From positions 224,751 through 288,750 of the forward strand of contig NZ_BAABFA010000011.1 of NCBI RefSeq assembly GCF_039540515.1: a DNA stretch of 64,000 nucleotides, read 5' to 3'. The stretch comes from Nemorincola caseinilytica. GTDB taxonomy: Bacteria; Bacteroidota; Bacteroidia; Chitinophagales; Chitinophagaceae. The notes below the pieces were generated by a model, which was not told where the DNA came from, did no database searches, and saw only the letters and a program-made list of their open reading frames with translations. This document shows positions 46,201 to 55,102 of this stretch, piece by piece (the first letter of the stretch is position 1; the number at the start of each line of letters is the position of its first letter). The position numbers and the translations under genes were made by a program.

Positions 46201-49200
46201 GTGGGTATGGTATATGCTACCATTACCGATGCAGTGGCCGCTTATAATTCGTCCTGCATTTCAGGCGCTGTTACTTTTCAGTTGATGGATGCCACATATC
46301 CTTCGGAGACATTCCCCATAACTATCCACCATAATATCAGCGCCAGCGCTGCCAATACCCTTACCATAAGGCCTGCCACAGGCGTGTCGCCAACTGTGAC
46401 AGGCGCTGCTACGGCCATCTTCCTGCTGAATGGTGCGGACCATGTGACCATAGACGGCTCGAATGCGCCGGTGACGAACAGTGTTTGCCCTCCGGTGGCC
46501 TCTAGCCGCAATTTGACCATAGCCAACACCAGCACCAGTACATCGAGCGCAGTAGTATGGCTGCAGACATCTGCAGATGGGGATTCGGCCACCAATAACA
46601 TCATTCGCAACTGTAACATAACGGGTAATGCCCCCAACCAGACACTTGCAGGTATAGGGTCGGGTAGCGCTACTATATCGAACAGCAGCACGGGTACGGG
46701 CAACCATAACAACCATTATGAGAACAACAATATCTCGCGCGTGCAGATAGGCATCTACTCGCAGGGCAGGAGCGCAGCGCTGAAGAACAATGGTACCATC
46801 ATCAACCAGAACGTGATGACGACCCCATCGCCTAATGGCATTGGCAGGTATGGCATACTGACGGGCTATGAGAACAATATAACGGTATCGGGCAACAGCA
46901 TAGGAAAGGTATTGTATACGGGTACGGGCGATGTGAGCGCCATAAGTATGGGCATCACATTCGCTTCGCTGGGCAATAGTGTGACCACGGGCAATGAGGT
47001 GACGAACGCAACGATAACCTATAACACCATAGACAGTTTCATTGCCGACAATGCATGGTCTGATGCCGGTATAGCCGTAGCAGGCGCAGCAAGCGGCACC
47101 ACTACCATAGCCAATAATATGATAAGCCGTGTGCTGGGCCATGGTACGGGTGGTGATATCACTGCGGGTATATTCGTAGGTGGTGTAGCTGGCTCTGTTG
47201 TCAATGTGTACTACAATACCGTGAGCCTGTCGGGTACGCTTACAGGCGCTACCTATCCATCGTTCGCTATATGCATTACAGGTAGCGATCCTGCGGTGAA
47301 TATCCGTGATAATATCTTTGTCAATACCTCGTCTAACGGCTCTTCGTTCTCGCCCTATGCCATAGGGATAGCGGGGTCTGCTTTTACGAACCTTGCCTCT
47401 AATAACAATAATTTCTTCAGCTCGGGCAGCGCGCTTGCGGCCACAGGGTCGCTTTCTGGCACCGGGGCATTGGCCACACTGGCAGACTGGCAGACCACCA
47501 CGGGCGAGGATGCAGCATCGAAGAACATCTTACCGGCATTCATATCGGCAGGTGATATGCACCTGCAACCCATAGTGGCGAATGCACCGCTGCACAACAC
47601 TGGTGCGGTATTGCCGGTAACTACCGACCATGATTGCGAGAGCAGGAGTGCAACGCCCGATATAGGCGCTGATGAATTTGTGATACCACTGTGCAGTGGC
47701 GCTGTAGCAGGTACTGTCACTCCGGCCACGGCTACTTTTTGTGGAGTGGGTACTACTACCATCACAGCCACGGGTTACTCTACTACCCTCGGTATCGCCT
47801 ATCAATGGCTATCGTCTGCAGATGGTACCTCATGGACCACGATAGCAGGCGCCACAGGCACAACTTATGTAATAAGCCCTGCCATTACCGATACTACTTA
47901 TTACAGGTTCAGGGCGACATGTACTGTATCGGGTGTATCTGATTCTGCAAGCACTACCGTGATAGTGAACCCACTGCCTGCCATAACAGTAACGCCTGAT
48001 GGCGGCGGCTATTGCAGCGGTACCTACAGCAGCGTTACCATGACAGCCTCAGGTGCAACCAGCTACACATGGGCTCCGGGTACTGGCCTGTCGGGAGTGA
48101 CCGGGGCTACCGTTGTGGCAAGTCCTGCATCTACTACAGCATATACGGTAACAGGTACCGATGCCGCAGGCTGTACCAATACACATGTTTCCACAGTTAC
48201 AGTAACAGCTACACCGCCTGCCGTGGTGGTAACCCCCGCTGCCGATACCATTTGTGCCGGAACGGGTGTGGCGCTTACCGGCAGCTCTATGTTGCCGGAT
48301 ACGGCCTTCCTGGAGAATTTCAATTCCGGCATTGGTGCATGGGTGGTAGAGAATACAGGTACATCATCGCCTGCGCTGACGCAATGGACCAGCAGAGCGG
48401 ATGGCTATATGTATGGCACTACCACCTTCCACAGTCCCGATGCTACGGCCTTTGTAATGACCAACTCTGATGCGGGTGGCAGCGGCATGACCACACGCAC
48501 CAGCCTTACATCGCCTGCCTTCTCACTGGCGGGGTATACCAGCGCCACGCTGAACTTCCGCCATTACTACCGCTACATTGCAAGCGATGTGTTCGCAAGG
48601 GTAGAGATATCGACAGATGGCGGCGCAACGTGGGCCACGGTACGCGACTACAGGACAGCAGCGGCGACCGTAGGCGGCGCAGCCTCGTTCGGCACAGCTA
48701 CGCTGGATGTGACGCCATATGCAGGCGCTGCCAATTGCAAGATACGGTTCAACTATAGCGCGGGCTATGGATGGTACTGGGCCGTAGATGCAGTGTCCGT
48801 GACAGGTACGGGCAGCTATACCAATATCACATGGTCGCCCATGACGGGGCTGTATACAGATGCGAGCCTTGAGGCCATCTATACCGGTGGCCCTGCAACT
48901 ACCGTATATGCATCGCCCGCTCCGGGTGTTACCATCTACACCGCTACGGCTACCAATGGAGCCTGTACCAATACGGGCACTACTACCATCACTGTATTGC
49001 CACAGCCTGTGCCATTCGTAGTGACAGGTGGCGGCTCTTACTGTACAGGTGGTACGGGCGTTGCCATAGGGCTTAGTGGCTCTGCGATGGGGGTAAATTA
49101 TCAGTTGTATAACGGAGCAACTGCTGTAGGTAGCCCTGTGCCCGGTACAGGCGCAGCATTGAGCTTCGGTCTGCAGACGGCCGCAGGCACTTATTCTGTG

Positions 49201-51960
49201 CTGGCTACCAATATGTCCACATCTTGTACCAGCGGCATGACGGGTAGTGCCAGCATTATAGTAGCACCATTGCCAGTAGCGTATGATGTGACCGGCAGTG
49301 GCAGTTTCTGCGCAGACGATAGCGGTCTGCATGTAGGTCTCAGTGGTTCCGATACTGGTGTTCTCTACCAGCTTTATAATGGTGCTACTGCAATAGGAGG
49401 CCCCATTGCGGGTACAGGCGCTGCGCTTGACCTTGGAGTGCAAACGGCGGCCGGTACTTATACCGTACGCGCCACAAGCGCAGGTACTAGCTGTACCAAT
49501 ACCATGAGCGGCACTGCTACTATAGTAGTGGATCCTTTGCCTGCTGCATATACTATGACGGTGACAGGTGGCGGTAGCTATTGCGCGGGCGATACTGGTG
49601 TGCATATAGGTCTTAGTGGCTCACAAGTAGGCGTGTCTTACCAGTTGTACCTCGGCTCATCACCATCGGGCGGAGCTGTGATGGGTACAGGCGCTCCGTT
49701 GGATCTGGGTCTGGTCTCTGCCGTAGGTACCTACTCGGTATACGCTACGAATACAGCAACATCTTGCAGTGCCGCAATGACCGGTTCCATACCTGTGTTC
49801 ATCAACCCGCTGCCTTCTGCATATGCAGTAACAGGCGGTGGTAGCCTTTGCGCAGGTGATACAGGCGTACATATAGGTCTTAGCGGGTCTGAGACAGCCA
49901 TTACTTATCAACTGATGCTGGGCGGTGTGCCTGTAGGCAGCCCTGTTGCCGGTACCGGAACATTCATCGACTTTGGTGCGGTAACAGTGGGCGGTACATA
50001 CTCTGTTATAGCCACTACAGGTGCATCTTGCAGTACCACCATGACAGGCAGTGCCACAGTAGTGGTGAACGCTGCTCCGGTAGTGTATACGTTAACGGGT
50101 GGCGGTGCATATTGTGTGGGTAGTTCCGGCGCATCTATCGGCCTCAGCAACTCAGAGGTAGGGGTGTCTTACCAGCTATACAATGGCGGTACACCCGTAG
50201 GGTCGCCGGTTACGGGTACGGGTGCGCCGCTTGGTCTTGGTACGCATAGTGCGCCCGGCACATACAGTATATCGGCCACCAATGTCTCTACAGGTTGCAG
50301 CAGCGCCATGTCAGGTACTACTAGCGTATTCGCTGCTCCTTTGCCTGCCACATTCGCTGTTACGGGTGGTGGTGCATACTGTATGGGTGGCAGTGGGGTA
50401 GTGGTAGGCCTTGCAGGTTCCGAGACCGGTGTGAACTACCAATTGTATATAGGCACTACTGCAATGGGCGGACCGGTAGCGGGCACAGGTGGGGCCATAC
50501 CCTTTGGTCTGCAGACCGTAGCAGGTACATATACCGCTGTAGCCACTAACGCATCTACAGGTTGTACGTCTGCCATGACGGGTAGCGCTACTGTAAGCGA
50601 GATACCGCCACCTACTACATATATAGTGACCGGCGGCGGCGCCTACTGTGCCGGTGGTGCAGGGGTAGATGTGGGGCTTAATAGTTCCGATCCCGGTGTG
50701 TCTTACCAATTATACCATGGCGGCACAGCCATAGGTGGTCCTGTTATGGGTACGGGTGCGCCCCTCAGCTTTGGCCTGCAAACGCTGGCGGGTACTTATA
50801 CGGTGCTGGCTATAAGCGGCACTACATCTTGTACCGCTGTCATGATGGGTACTGCTACCGTATTCATAAACCCGACAGTACCCCCAACGGTGAGTATTAC
50901 CACGGGCGCTACAGGGCCTGTATGTGTGGGTACTACGGTAACATTTACCGCAGTGCCTGTGAATGGCGGTTATAGTCCTGCCTACCAGTGGTATGTGAAC
51001 GGCATAGCTGCGGGTACGGGTATTGCCTATAGCTATGTACCTGCCAATGGCGATATAGTGCGGGTAGTGATAACCAGCAGCTCTTGCGCTGTGCCTGATA
51101 CAGGTAGTGCCGCTATTACGATGTCTGTGACCAGTGGTCTTACGCCATCTGTAAGTATAGCCGCATCGCCGGGCCTTACCGTATGCGAGGGCAGCAATGT
51201 CACTCTGTCGGCAGTGCCGGTGAATGGCGGTGCTGCACCTGCATATCTATGGACAAAGAACGGCATCAATGTAGCTACGGGCCCTACCTATACCTATGTG
51301 CCCGACAGTGGCGATGTAGTGCGTGTAACACTCTATAGCTCTCACCCATGCCGCACGGCAGATAGTGTGGTGAGCAGCGATGCTACTATAGCCGTAGTGC
51401 CATTGGTATCGCCATCGGTAACGCTTACAGCCAGCCCGGGTACCACCATCAGCCCGGGCCAAACGGTGACCCTTACTGCTACGGCCGCAGGTGCGGGTCC
51501 TGCGCCTGTATACCAGTGGAGCCTCAATTCCGTTCCCATGCCGGGTGCTACAACAAATACACTTGTAAGAAGCTCGTTCGTGAATGGCGACCTGGTGACC
51601 GTGCGTGTTACCAGCAGTGGCTCTTGCGCGGGTCTTATAGCTGCACGCTCTGTTACCATCACCGTAGGTGTGGGTGTAAATAATACGGTAAGCGGTAAAA
51701 TGGATCTGAGGTTGATGCCGAACCCCAACAGAGGTACGTTCAGCATAAGGGGTACTGCCAATAATGGGCTGAGCAACGAAGCTACTGTAGAGGTAGTGGA
51801 CATACTGGGACAGGTAGTGTACAAGGGCAGCGCGGACATACGCGACGGACAGGTGGATAAACAGATAGTACTGGACAATTCGCTGGCCAATGGTATGTAC
51901 CTGCTCAGGTTCGCGCTGGGTGGCGAAACGACCACCTTCCATTTCACATTGGAACGCTAG
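43273..51960 (+). CDS. 2895-residue T9SS surface protein: two beta-helices, MAM-like and Ig repeats
   Basis: A very large secreted protein. Signal peptide about 1-31 (SAITATA|QV). Residues about 35-835 are a right-handed parallel beta-helix ending TAPDIGADEG; about 836-960 is an Ig-like link; about 970-1473 is a second beta-helix ending TPDIGADEF. Two Ig/PKD-like domains follow, then a jelly-roll domain at about 1675-1850 (FLENFNSGIGAWVVENTG, WYWAVDAVSV) of the MAM or choice-of-anchor type. Residues about 1911-2536 are seven repeats of about 85 residues with the pattern VTGGGxYCxGxxGVxIGL, then three Ig-like domains and a T9SS sorting domain from about 2810 (LMPNPNRGTFSIRG ... GMYLLRFALG). 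It is likely an adhesin or carbohydrate-binding surface protein. It stands alone, closed by a terminator. Confidence 0.88.
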   Translation: MKGTLLRYVRNQISFFYSFSLLLLSAITATAQVTGTRTIGVEYPTLASAITDLNTMGIAGAVTINVPAGHTEVAPAGGYVLGSAVLNASISATATLTIQKSGTGANPLLTAPVGTSTSADGIFIIAGTDRVTISGIDLTESAANTTATTRMEWGYALVKRQNTAPFDGCQFVTIQGCTITLNRLNTPTVGIYAGNHIATSTTALSITATSDAMNDCAFYSNTIQNTVTGISLRGYAGAASPYSLYDQNNKVGGTTAISGNTIQNYAGATSGSGINLQYQNNPAVAYNNINNIAGGGMASTVTLYGVYVQNGTNVSAGITNNTILLTQGSTGSASYDVHVNCSGTGTINVNNNVLSAAGGSSGSMYMIYFGGANTYVSTDQNTFYNINVGTTGTLAFVYHNTATSPEYITCNNNRTGGPAVPYVNKTGAGGSVYGYYNNSGSTSGYAILNDNDLSNIIMAGSPTFYGLSETNGGSGQYKLMNNNTISNISAAGGSLYALRMGWAASASFTNNTVTNIDAGSGSAYGLYVVSGTTDTLQANRVRNLISAGGNVYGIYVNGGTTVNVVGDTINALSTSATTGQANGIYQAGGTTVNIGHNKMYDIEAIGTGGIARGIYLGTNTTMVYNNYIGDIRTPAYTGAGGTQLSGIYINGGTAHDIYYNTVYLSGGSTGADFGSSGIYSSTSPTVTLRNNIFANLCTPAGTGQTVAYRRGSTTLTSYGSASNNNLFYAGVPGPANVIFHDGTAAYETIGDFKTLVAPRDVNSVSENPPFISTTGASATFLHISPSMPTQIEGGAANITGITTDWDGNIRAGNPGYAGSGTAPDIGADEGAYMPTDLSAPAIVYTDLTNTCATGDRTLTATITDASGIPTTGTLVPRIYFRKNAGPWSSAAGVLTSGTATGSNWSFTISTAAMGGLTIADTVKYFVIAQDIAPAVNIGSNPFSGLVATNVNTITTYPAAPNSYMILPTLSGTYNVGVGMVYATITDAVAAYNSSCISGAVTFQLMDATYPSETFPITIHHNISASAANTLTIRPATGVSPTVTGAATAIFLLNGADHVTIDGSNAPVTNSVCPPVASSRNLTIANTSTSTSSAVVWLQTSADGDSATNNIIRNCNITGNAPNQTLAGIGSGSATISNSSTGTGNHNNHYENNNISRVQIGIYSQGRSAALKNNGTIINQNVMTTPSPNGIGRYGILTGYENNITVSGNSIGKVLYTGTGDVSAISMGITFASLGNSVTTGNEVTNATITYNTIDSFIADNAWSDAGIAVAGAASGTTTIANNMISRVLGHGTGGDITAGIFVGGVAGSVVNVYYNTVSLSGTLTGATYPSFAICITGSDPAVNIRDNIFVNTSSNGSSFSPYAIGIAGSAFTNLASNNNNFFSSGSALAATGSLSGTGALATLADWQTTTGEDAASKNILPAFISAGDMHLQPIVANAPLHNTGAVLPVTTDHDCESRSATPDIGADEFVIPLCSGAVAGTVTPATATFCGVGTTTITATGYSTTLGIAYQWLSSADGTSWTTIAGATGTTYVISPAITDTTYYRFRATCTVSGVSDSASTTVIVNPLPAITVTPDGGGYCSGTYSSVTMTASGATSYTWAPGTGLSGVTGATVVASPASTTAYTVTGTDAAGCTNTHVSTVTVTATPPAVVVTPAADTICAGTGVALTGSSMLPDTAFLENFNSGIGAWVVENTGTSSPALTQWTSRADGYMYGTTTFHSPDATAFVMTNSDAGGSGMTTRTSLTSPAFSLAGYTSATLNFRHYYRYIASDVFARVEISTDGGATWATVRDYRTAAATVGGAASFGTATLDVTPYAGAANCKIRFNYSAGYGWYWAVDAVSVTGTGSYTNITWSPMTGLYTDASLEAIYTGGPATTVYASPAPGVTIYTATATNGACTNTGTTTITVLPQPVPFVVTGGGSYCTGGTGVAIGLSGSAMGVNYQLYNGATAVGSPVPGTGAALSFGLQTAAGTYSVLATNMSTSCTSGMTGSASIIVAPLPVAYDVTGSGSFCADDSGLHVGLSGSDTGVLYQLYNGATAIGGPIAGTGAALDLGVQTAAGTYTVRATSAGTSCTNTMSGTATIVVDPLPAAYTMTVTGGGSYCAGDTGVHIGLSGSQVGVSYQLYLGSSPSGGAVMGTGAPLDLGLVSAVGTYSVYATNTATSCSAAMTGSIPVFINPLPSAYAVTGGGSLCAGDTGVHIGLSGSETAITYQLMLGGVPVGSPVAGTGTFIDFGAVTVGGTYSVIATTGASCSTTMTGSATVVVNAAPVVYTLTGGGAYCVGSSGASIGLSNSEVGVSYQLYNGGTPVGSPVTGTGAPLGLGTHSAPGTYSISATNVSTGCSSAMSGTTSVFAAPLPATFAVTGGGAYCMGGSGVVVGLAGSETGVNYQLYIGTTAMGGPVAGTGGAIPFGLQTVAGTYTAVATNASTGCTSAMTGSATVSEIPPPTTYIVTGGGAYCAGGAGVDVGLNSSDPGVSYQLYHGGTAIGGPVMGTGAPLSFGLQTLAGTYTVLAISGTTSCTAVMMGTATVFINPTVPPTVSITTGATGPVCVGTTVTFTAVPVNGGYSPAYQWYVNGIAAGTGIAYSYVPANGDIVRVVITSSSCAVPDTGSAAITMSVTSGLTPSVSIAASPGLTVCEGSNVTLSAVPVNGGAAPAYLWTKNGINVATGPTYTYVPDSGDVVRVTLYSSHPCRTADSVVSSDATIAVVPLVSPSVTLTASPGTTISPGQTVTLTATAAGAGPAPVYQWSLNSVPMPGATTNTLVRSSFVNGDLVTVRVTSSGSCAGLIAARSVTITVGVGVNNTVSGKMDLRLMPNPNRGTFSIRGTANNGLSNEATVEVVDILGQVVYKGSADIRDGQVDKQIVLDNSLANGMYLLRFALGGETTTFHFTLER
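49005..50880 (+). repeat. Seven tandem repeats of about 85 codons within the giant T9SS gene
   Basis: Each unit carries VTGGG(S/A)YC, a GLSGS-like turn, YQLY, GTGA, and MTGSA followed by two prolines. Units are diverged in sequence, unlike the 444-bp repeats of fibre gene 3, so they are older. Confidence 0.85.
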
Positions 51961-51981
51961 TGACGAATAGCATTTTGCATG

Positions 51982-52011
51982 ACGAGGGGCGCCGGGGATG
52001 GCGCCTCTCGT
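51982..52011 (+). terminator. Terminator hairpin of the giant T9SS gene
   Basis: A 12-bp stem (ACGAGGGGCGCC at 51982-51993 with 52000-52011, one G-U pair) and a 6-base loop, 21 bases after the stop. The following T-run is short. Confidence 0.6.
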
Positions 52012-52033
52012 TCATATAGCCTTGTACATCGTC

Positions 52034-52068
52034 CATAATTCATCATTCATAATTCATCATTCATAATT
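52034..52068. repeat. 14-bp tandem repeat, two and a half copies
   Basis: The unit CATAATTCATCATT is present at 52034-52047 and 52048-52061, then CATAATT. It lies just upstream of the MBL hydrolase promoter box; its role is unknown. Confidence 0.8.
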
Positions 52069-52077
52069 ACTATCCCC

Positions 52078-52085
52078 TACTTTTG
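52078..52085 (+). promoter_or_regulatory. -7 promoter box of the MBL hydrolase gene
   Basis: TACTTTTG, a perfect TAnnTTTG, with the ATG only 4 bases downstream: a near-leaderless arrangement. Confidence 0.55.
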
Positions 52086-52089
52086 CTAC

Positions 52090-52947
52090 ATGAGATTATA
52101 TTCTGTAAATGCCGGTCATTTCAAGCTGGATGGTGGTGCCATGCATGGCGTGGTACCTAAGTCTATGTGGAGCAAAGCCAACCCTGCCGATGAGAACAAT
52201 ATGTGCTCATGGGCCATGCGCTGCCTGCTGATAGAACATGGGCTGCGCCGCATACTCATAGACAATGGTATGGGCAATAAGCAGGATGCCAAGTTCTTTG
52301 GTCACTATTACCTGCATGGCGATGATACGCTGGATAAAAGCCTTGCGCAGCATGGCTTCACCCGCAACGATATCACAGATGTATTTCTCACACACCTGCA
52401 TTTCGACCATTGCGGCGGCTCTATAGAGCGCGATGGCGATAAGCTGGTACCTGCCTTCCGCAATGCTACCTACTGGAGCAACAAGGTGCATTGGGGGTCT
52501 GCAGTGAACCCGAATGAGCGCGAAAAGGCATCGTTCCTGAAAGAGAACATACTGCCTATACAGGAGAGCGGGCAGCTAAAATTCGTAGAGATGGAGGACA
52601 ATACCGAGTGGATGCCGGATATACGCATACGCTTTGTGAAAGGCCATACCGATGCCATGATGCTGCCGCAGATACGCTGCAACGACCGTACACTGCTATA
52701 TTGCGCCGACCTGCTGCCAAGTGCCGCTCATATATCGCTGCCATGGGTGATGGCGTACGATATGCGCCCGCTGGATACACTGGCCGAAAAGAAAAAGATA
52801 TTCAACGAGGCCGTGGCGGGCGACTGGCTGCTGTTCTTCGAGCATGACCCTGTGAACGAATGCTGCTCGCTGCAGCAGACAGACCGTGGTGTGCGCGTGA
52901 AAGATGTGATGACCCTTGAGGCATCGGGTATCAATATAGTGAAGTAG
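52090..52947 (+). CDS. MBL-fold metallo-hydrolase
   Basis: A 285-residue cytoplasmic metallo-beta-lactamase-fold hydrolase. The zinc motif is THLHFDHCGG (HxHxDH), followed by KGHTDAMM and YCADLLPSAAHI in the positions of the third His and the bridging Asp, and FFEHDP late in the chain. The overall form resembles N-acyl homoserine lactonase-like proteins, but the substrate cannot be predicted from this. No signal peptide. It stands alone, converging with a GldM-C-like gene 5 bases away. Confidence 0.85.
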   Translation: MRLYSVNAGHFKLDGGAMHGVVPKSMWSKANPADENNMCSWAMRCLLIEHGLRRILIDNGMGNKQDAKFFGHYYLHGDDTLDKSLAQHGFTRNDITDVFLTHLHFDHCGGSIERDGDKLVPAFRNATYWSNKVHWGSAVNPNEREKASFLKENILPIQESGQLKFVEMEDNTEWMPDIRIRFVKGHTDAMMLPQIRCNDRTLLYCADLLPSAAHISLPWVMAYDMRPLDTLAEKKKIFNEAVAGDWLLFFEHDPVNECCSLQQTDRGVRVKDVMTLEASGINIVK

Positions 52948-52952
52948 GCAGC

Positions 52953-53387
52953 TTACTCATCGTACTGCACATATACGGGGTTGGCATCCATGGTCTCGCC
53001 GCGATACAGCATATGTATCTCATCGAAGTACAGCTTTACGCCGGGGCCGTCGGTCGCTCTTATGAGGCTCTTTATAGAGTCGGTAAGGTCGCCGCCCTGT
53101 ATATAGAAGGGGCCATAGAAGGGACGTCCCGGCGCTATCATAGAGAATTTATATTCCGTCACCCTGCAGTTGTTCAGGTCGGCAGTGAGCATGGGTAGCT
53201 TCAGCACATTGTTGCGGGTAGTAAGTGTAGGTACGGGCTTGCCGTTCTTTACCTCGGGCGGGTGTATACGCCCCAGGCTTATGACAGGTATGCGCATCTT
53301 CAGGTCCTCCTGTGCGTTGCCGCTATAGGACAAGGCTAGCAGCAGGGCTATAGCCCCCAATATCCATGCAGTGGTCTTATGCATCAT
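52953..53387 (-). CDS. Exported protein resembling the GldM C-terminal domain (second of a pair)
   Basis: A 144-residue protein with a signal peptide (ILGAIALLLALSYSGNA|QE). The mature part resembles the last Ig-like domain of the gliding/T9SS motor protein GldM: CRVTEYKFSMIAPGRPFYGP, then LTDSIKSLIRATDGPGVKLYFDEI and a closing NPVYVQY. Full GldM is about 500 residues and has a cytoplasmic helix, so this is only the domain. Its start overlaps the stop of the upstream paralog by 4 bases. A role in the periplasm with the T9SS apparatus is possible; it is inferred from resemblance only. Confidence 0.5.
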   Translation of the reverse strand: MMHKTTAWILGAIALLLALSYSGNAQEDLKMRIPVISLGRIHPPEVKNGKPVPTLTTRNNVLKLPMLTADLNNCRVTEYKFSMIAPGRPFYGPFYIQGGDLTDSIKSLIRATDGPGVKLYFDEIHMLYRGETMDANPVYVQYDE

Positions 53388-53818
53388 TTGCCGGGTGCAG
53401 GGTCTGTATTATAGGTGTACTTCAGCGCAGGCGATGTGGCATCTGTCTCGTGGCAGTTCAGGTGAATGTCCTGTACATGCAGGGTTATGTTCTTCTTATC
53501 CTTCCAGCGTTCTATGGCCGCACGCTGTGTTTCGTTCATGGTATTGCCTACACAGTGCATGGGCCCGTAGAAGGTGCCGTCGGGAATGCTCATGGATATG
53601 GAGAAGAGCGATACTTTGCAGCCCGGCGAATCGGTGGTGAGCAGGGGATTGGCCATTATCATGTCATAGCTGGTGGCGTAAGCAGGTATATTGGCTATCC
53701 ATACCCGTGGTGGCGGTAATACATTAGCCTCTGCATCCTTTTTGCTTTTTTTCTTCTGTGCGCTCACTGCCAGCGCGGGCAGCGACAAGATGGCCAGCAG
53801 AAATATCCTTTGTATCAT
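53384..53818 (-). CDS. Exported protein resembling the GldM C-terminal domain (first of a pair)
   Basis: A 144-residue exported protein (signal peptide MIQRIFLLAILSLPALAVSA|QK) with a basic stretch KKKSKKDAE after the cut. It shares its plan with the next gene: LTTDSPGCKVSLFSIS, MNETQRAAIERWKDKKNITLHVQDI, and a final PALKYTYN. The same plan is found in the GldM C-terminal domain (a strand with Cys, the helix before a K-x-I-x3-D-I strand, a closing strand). A -7-like box TACCTTTA with one mismatch lies at 53832-53839. The tandem arrangement suggests a duplication followed by divergence. Confidence 0.5.
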   Translation of the reverse strand: MIQRIFLLAILSLPALAVSAQKKKSKKDAEANVLPPPRVWIANIPAYATSYDMIMANPLLTTDSPGCKVSLFSISMSIPDGTFYGPMHCVGNTMNETQRAAIERWKDKKNITLHVQDIHLNCHETDATSPALKYTYNTDPAPGK

Positions 53819-53949
53819 ATGGCAATATACATAAAGGTAGAGAATGTGCCTTGATGGCGGTATTCATGCCGGGGATATTGGCAGGCATTTAACACATGCC
53901 CCGCTTGATGTAGCATGTAGGCCATGTTTCTTTTTCGGTGGGTATAGTG

Positions 53950-54921
53950 TTATGCCGAGCGGCGGTATTTATTGCGGTATTCTACCGGCGAGAGCCCCGT
54001 CACTTTTCTGAATATGGAGCGGAATGCCTTGGGGTCGGTATAGCCCACCGAGTACATTACCTCGTTTATATTGTCCCTCCTCGTCTCGAAGCTCTTCTTG
54101 GCAGCCTCCATCTTCACACGCTGTATATATTCTGCTACAGTATTGGTAGTAGCCGCCTTGAAGCGGCGTTCCAGGCTGCGCCTGCCTGTGGCCAGCATAT
54201 CGGCCAGTTGCTCTACACTTATACGGTCCATATAGTGCTGCTCTATGTACTCCTGTGCCTTGCGTATGGTCTCGTCCTTATGCGTCTTCTGCGACTTGAA
54301 GATGATGAATGGCGACTGGCTGTTGCGCATGGTCTCTATCACAAAGTACTTCGATGCCAGTATGGCCATCTCGCGGTCGGTATGTTTCTCTACCAGGTAC
54401 AGCAGCAGGTTCCAGTAAGAGTTGGCGCCGCCGCTGGAATACAGGCGGTTCTGCTCGGTGATTATCTTATCATCCACCAGTTGCACCTCGGGGAACATCT
54501 CCCTGAACAGGTCGGCATAGAGCCAGTGGGTAGAGCAGGCCTTGCCATCCATCAGCCCGGTCGCCGCCAGCAGAAAGGCACCTATGCACAGGCTGGCCAC
54601 CTCGGCCCCGCCATGGTACTGGTCCACTATCCATGGCAGCAACTCCTCGTTCACGTCCAGTGCCGCATCCACATCGCCGCTTATGGCGGGTACTATCACC
54701 AGGTCGGTCTTTTTCACGTCTTTTACCAGCACATCGGGACGTATGGTGAACAGCCCATCATTGAGCGAAACCTCGCGCGCAAGGCCTACAAGCTGCACAT
54801 GGAAGAGCGGCTCTTTACCCGCATTGACAAGGAAACCATTCACCGCAGTGAACATATACCTGGGGTCTACTATGGCCGCAGGCACCGCAGTATAAGGAAC
54901 GAGTATGGAGATGTGTACCAT
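53950..54921 (-). CDS. AraC family regulator with DJ-1/PfpI-like sensor domain (GlxA type)
   Basis: A 323-residue regulator. The N-terminal 190 or so residues are a class I amidotransferase-like (DJ-1/PfpI) domain with EVASLCIGAFLLAATGLMDG, where the Cys sits at the nucleophile elbow. The C-terminal 100 residues are an AraC double helix-turn-helix: ISVEQLADMLATGRRSLERR and INEVMYSVGYTDPKAFRSIF. The start at 54921 (MVHISILVPYT) is preferred to the longer frame because a -7 box lies at 54927-54934. It diverges from a VOC protein gene, its most likely target. The ligand is unknown. Confidence 0.9.
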   Translation of the reverse strand: MVHISILVPYTAVPAAIVDPRYMFTAVNGFLVNAGKEPLFHVQLVGLAREVSLNDGLFTIRPDVLVKDVKKTDLVIVPAISGDVDAALDVNEELLPWIVDQYHGGAEVASLCIGAFLLAATGLMDGKACSTHWLYADLFREMFPEVQLVDDKIITEQNRLYSSGGANSYWNLLLYLVEKHTDREMAILASKYFVIETMRNSQSPFIIFKSQKTHKDETIRKAQEYIEQHYMDRISVEQLADMLATGRRSLERRFKAATTNTVAEYIQRVKMEAAKKSFETRRDNINEVMYSVGYTDPKAFRSIFRKVTGLSPVEYRNKYRRSA

Positions 54922-54926
54922 AATGT

Positions 54927-54934
54927 CAAATTTA
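54927..54934 (-). promoter_or_regulatory. -7 promoter box of the AraC-type regulator
   Basis: TAAATTTG on the minus strand, 5 bases before the ATG at 54921, again a near-leaderless arrangement. Confidence 0.5.
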
Positions 54935-55002
54935 AATAAAAAGTGTCGGAATAAGCCTTGCAAATGTCGTTGTGTCACCCTATACCTCGTATGCCCAAGA
55001 CC

Positions 55003-55010
55003 TAATTTTG
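55003..55010 (+). promoter_or_regulatory. -7 promoter box possibly serving the VOC gene
   Basis: TAATTTTG, a perfect TAnnTTTG, 92 bases before the VOC start codon. Confidence 0.45.
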
Positions 55011-55102
55011 TGGATATCTCTTTCGCCTATAAAGAGGTATGCCGGGAGAGTTATATTTTCTTTGACCCACGAAATATTCATTCATCTATAAAAACAAACA
55101 AC

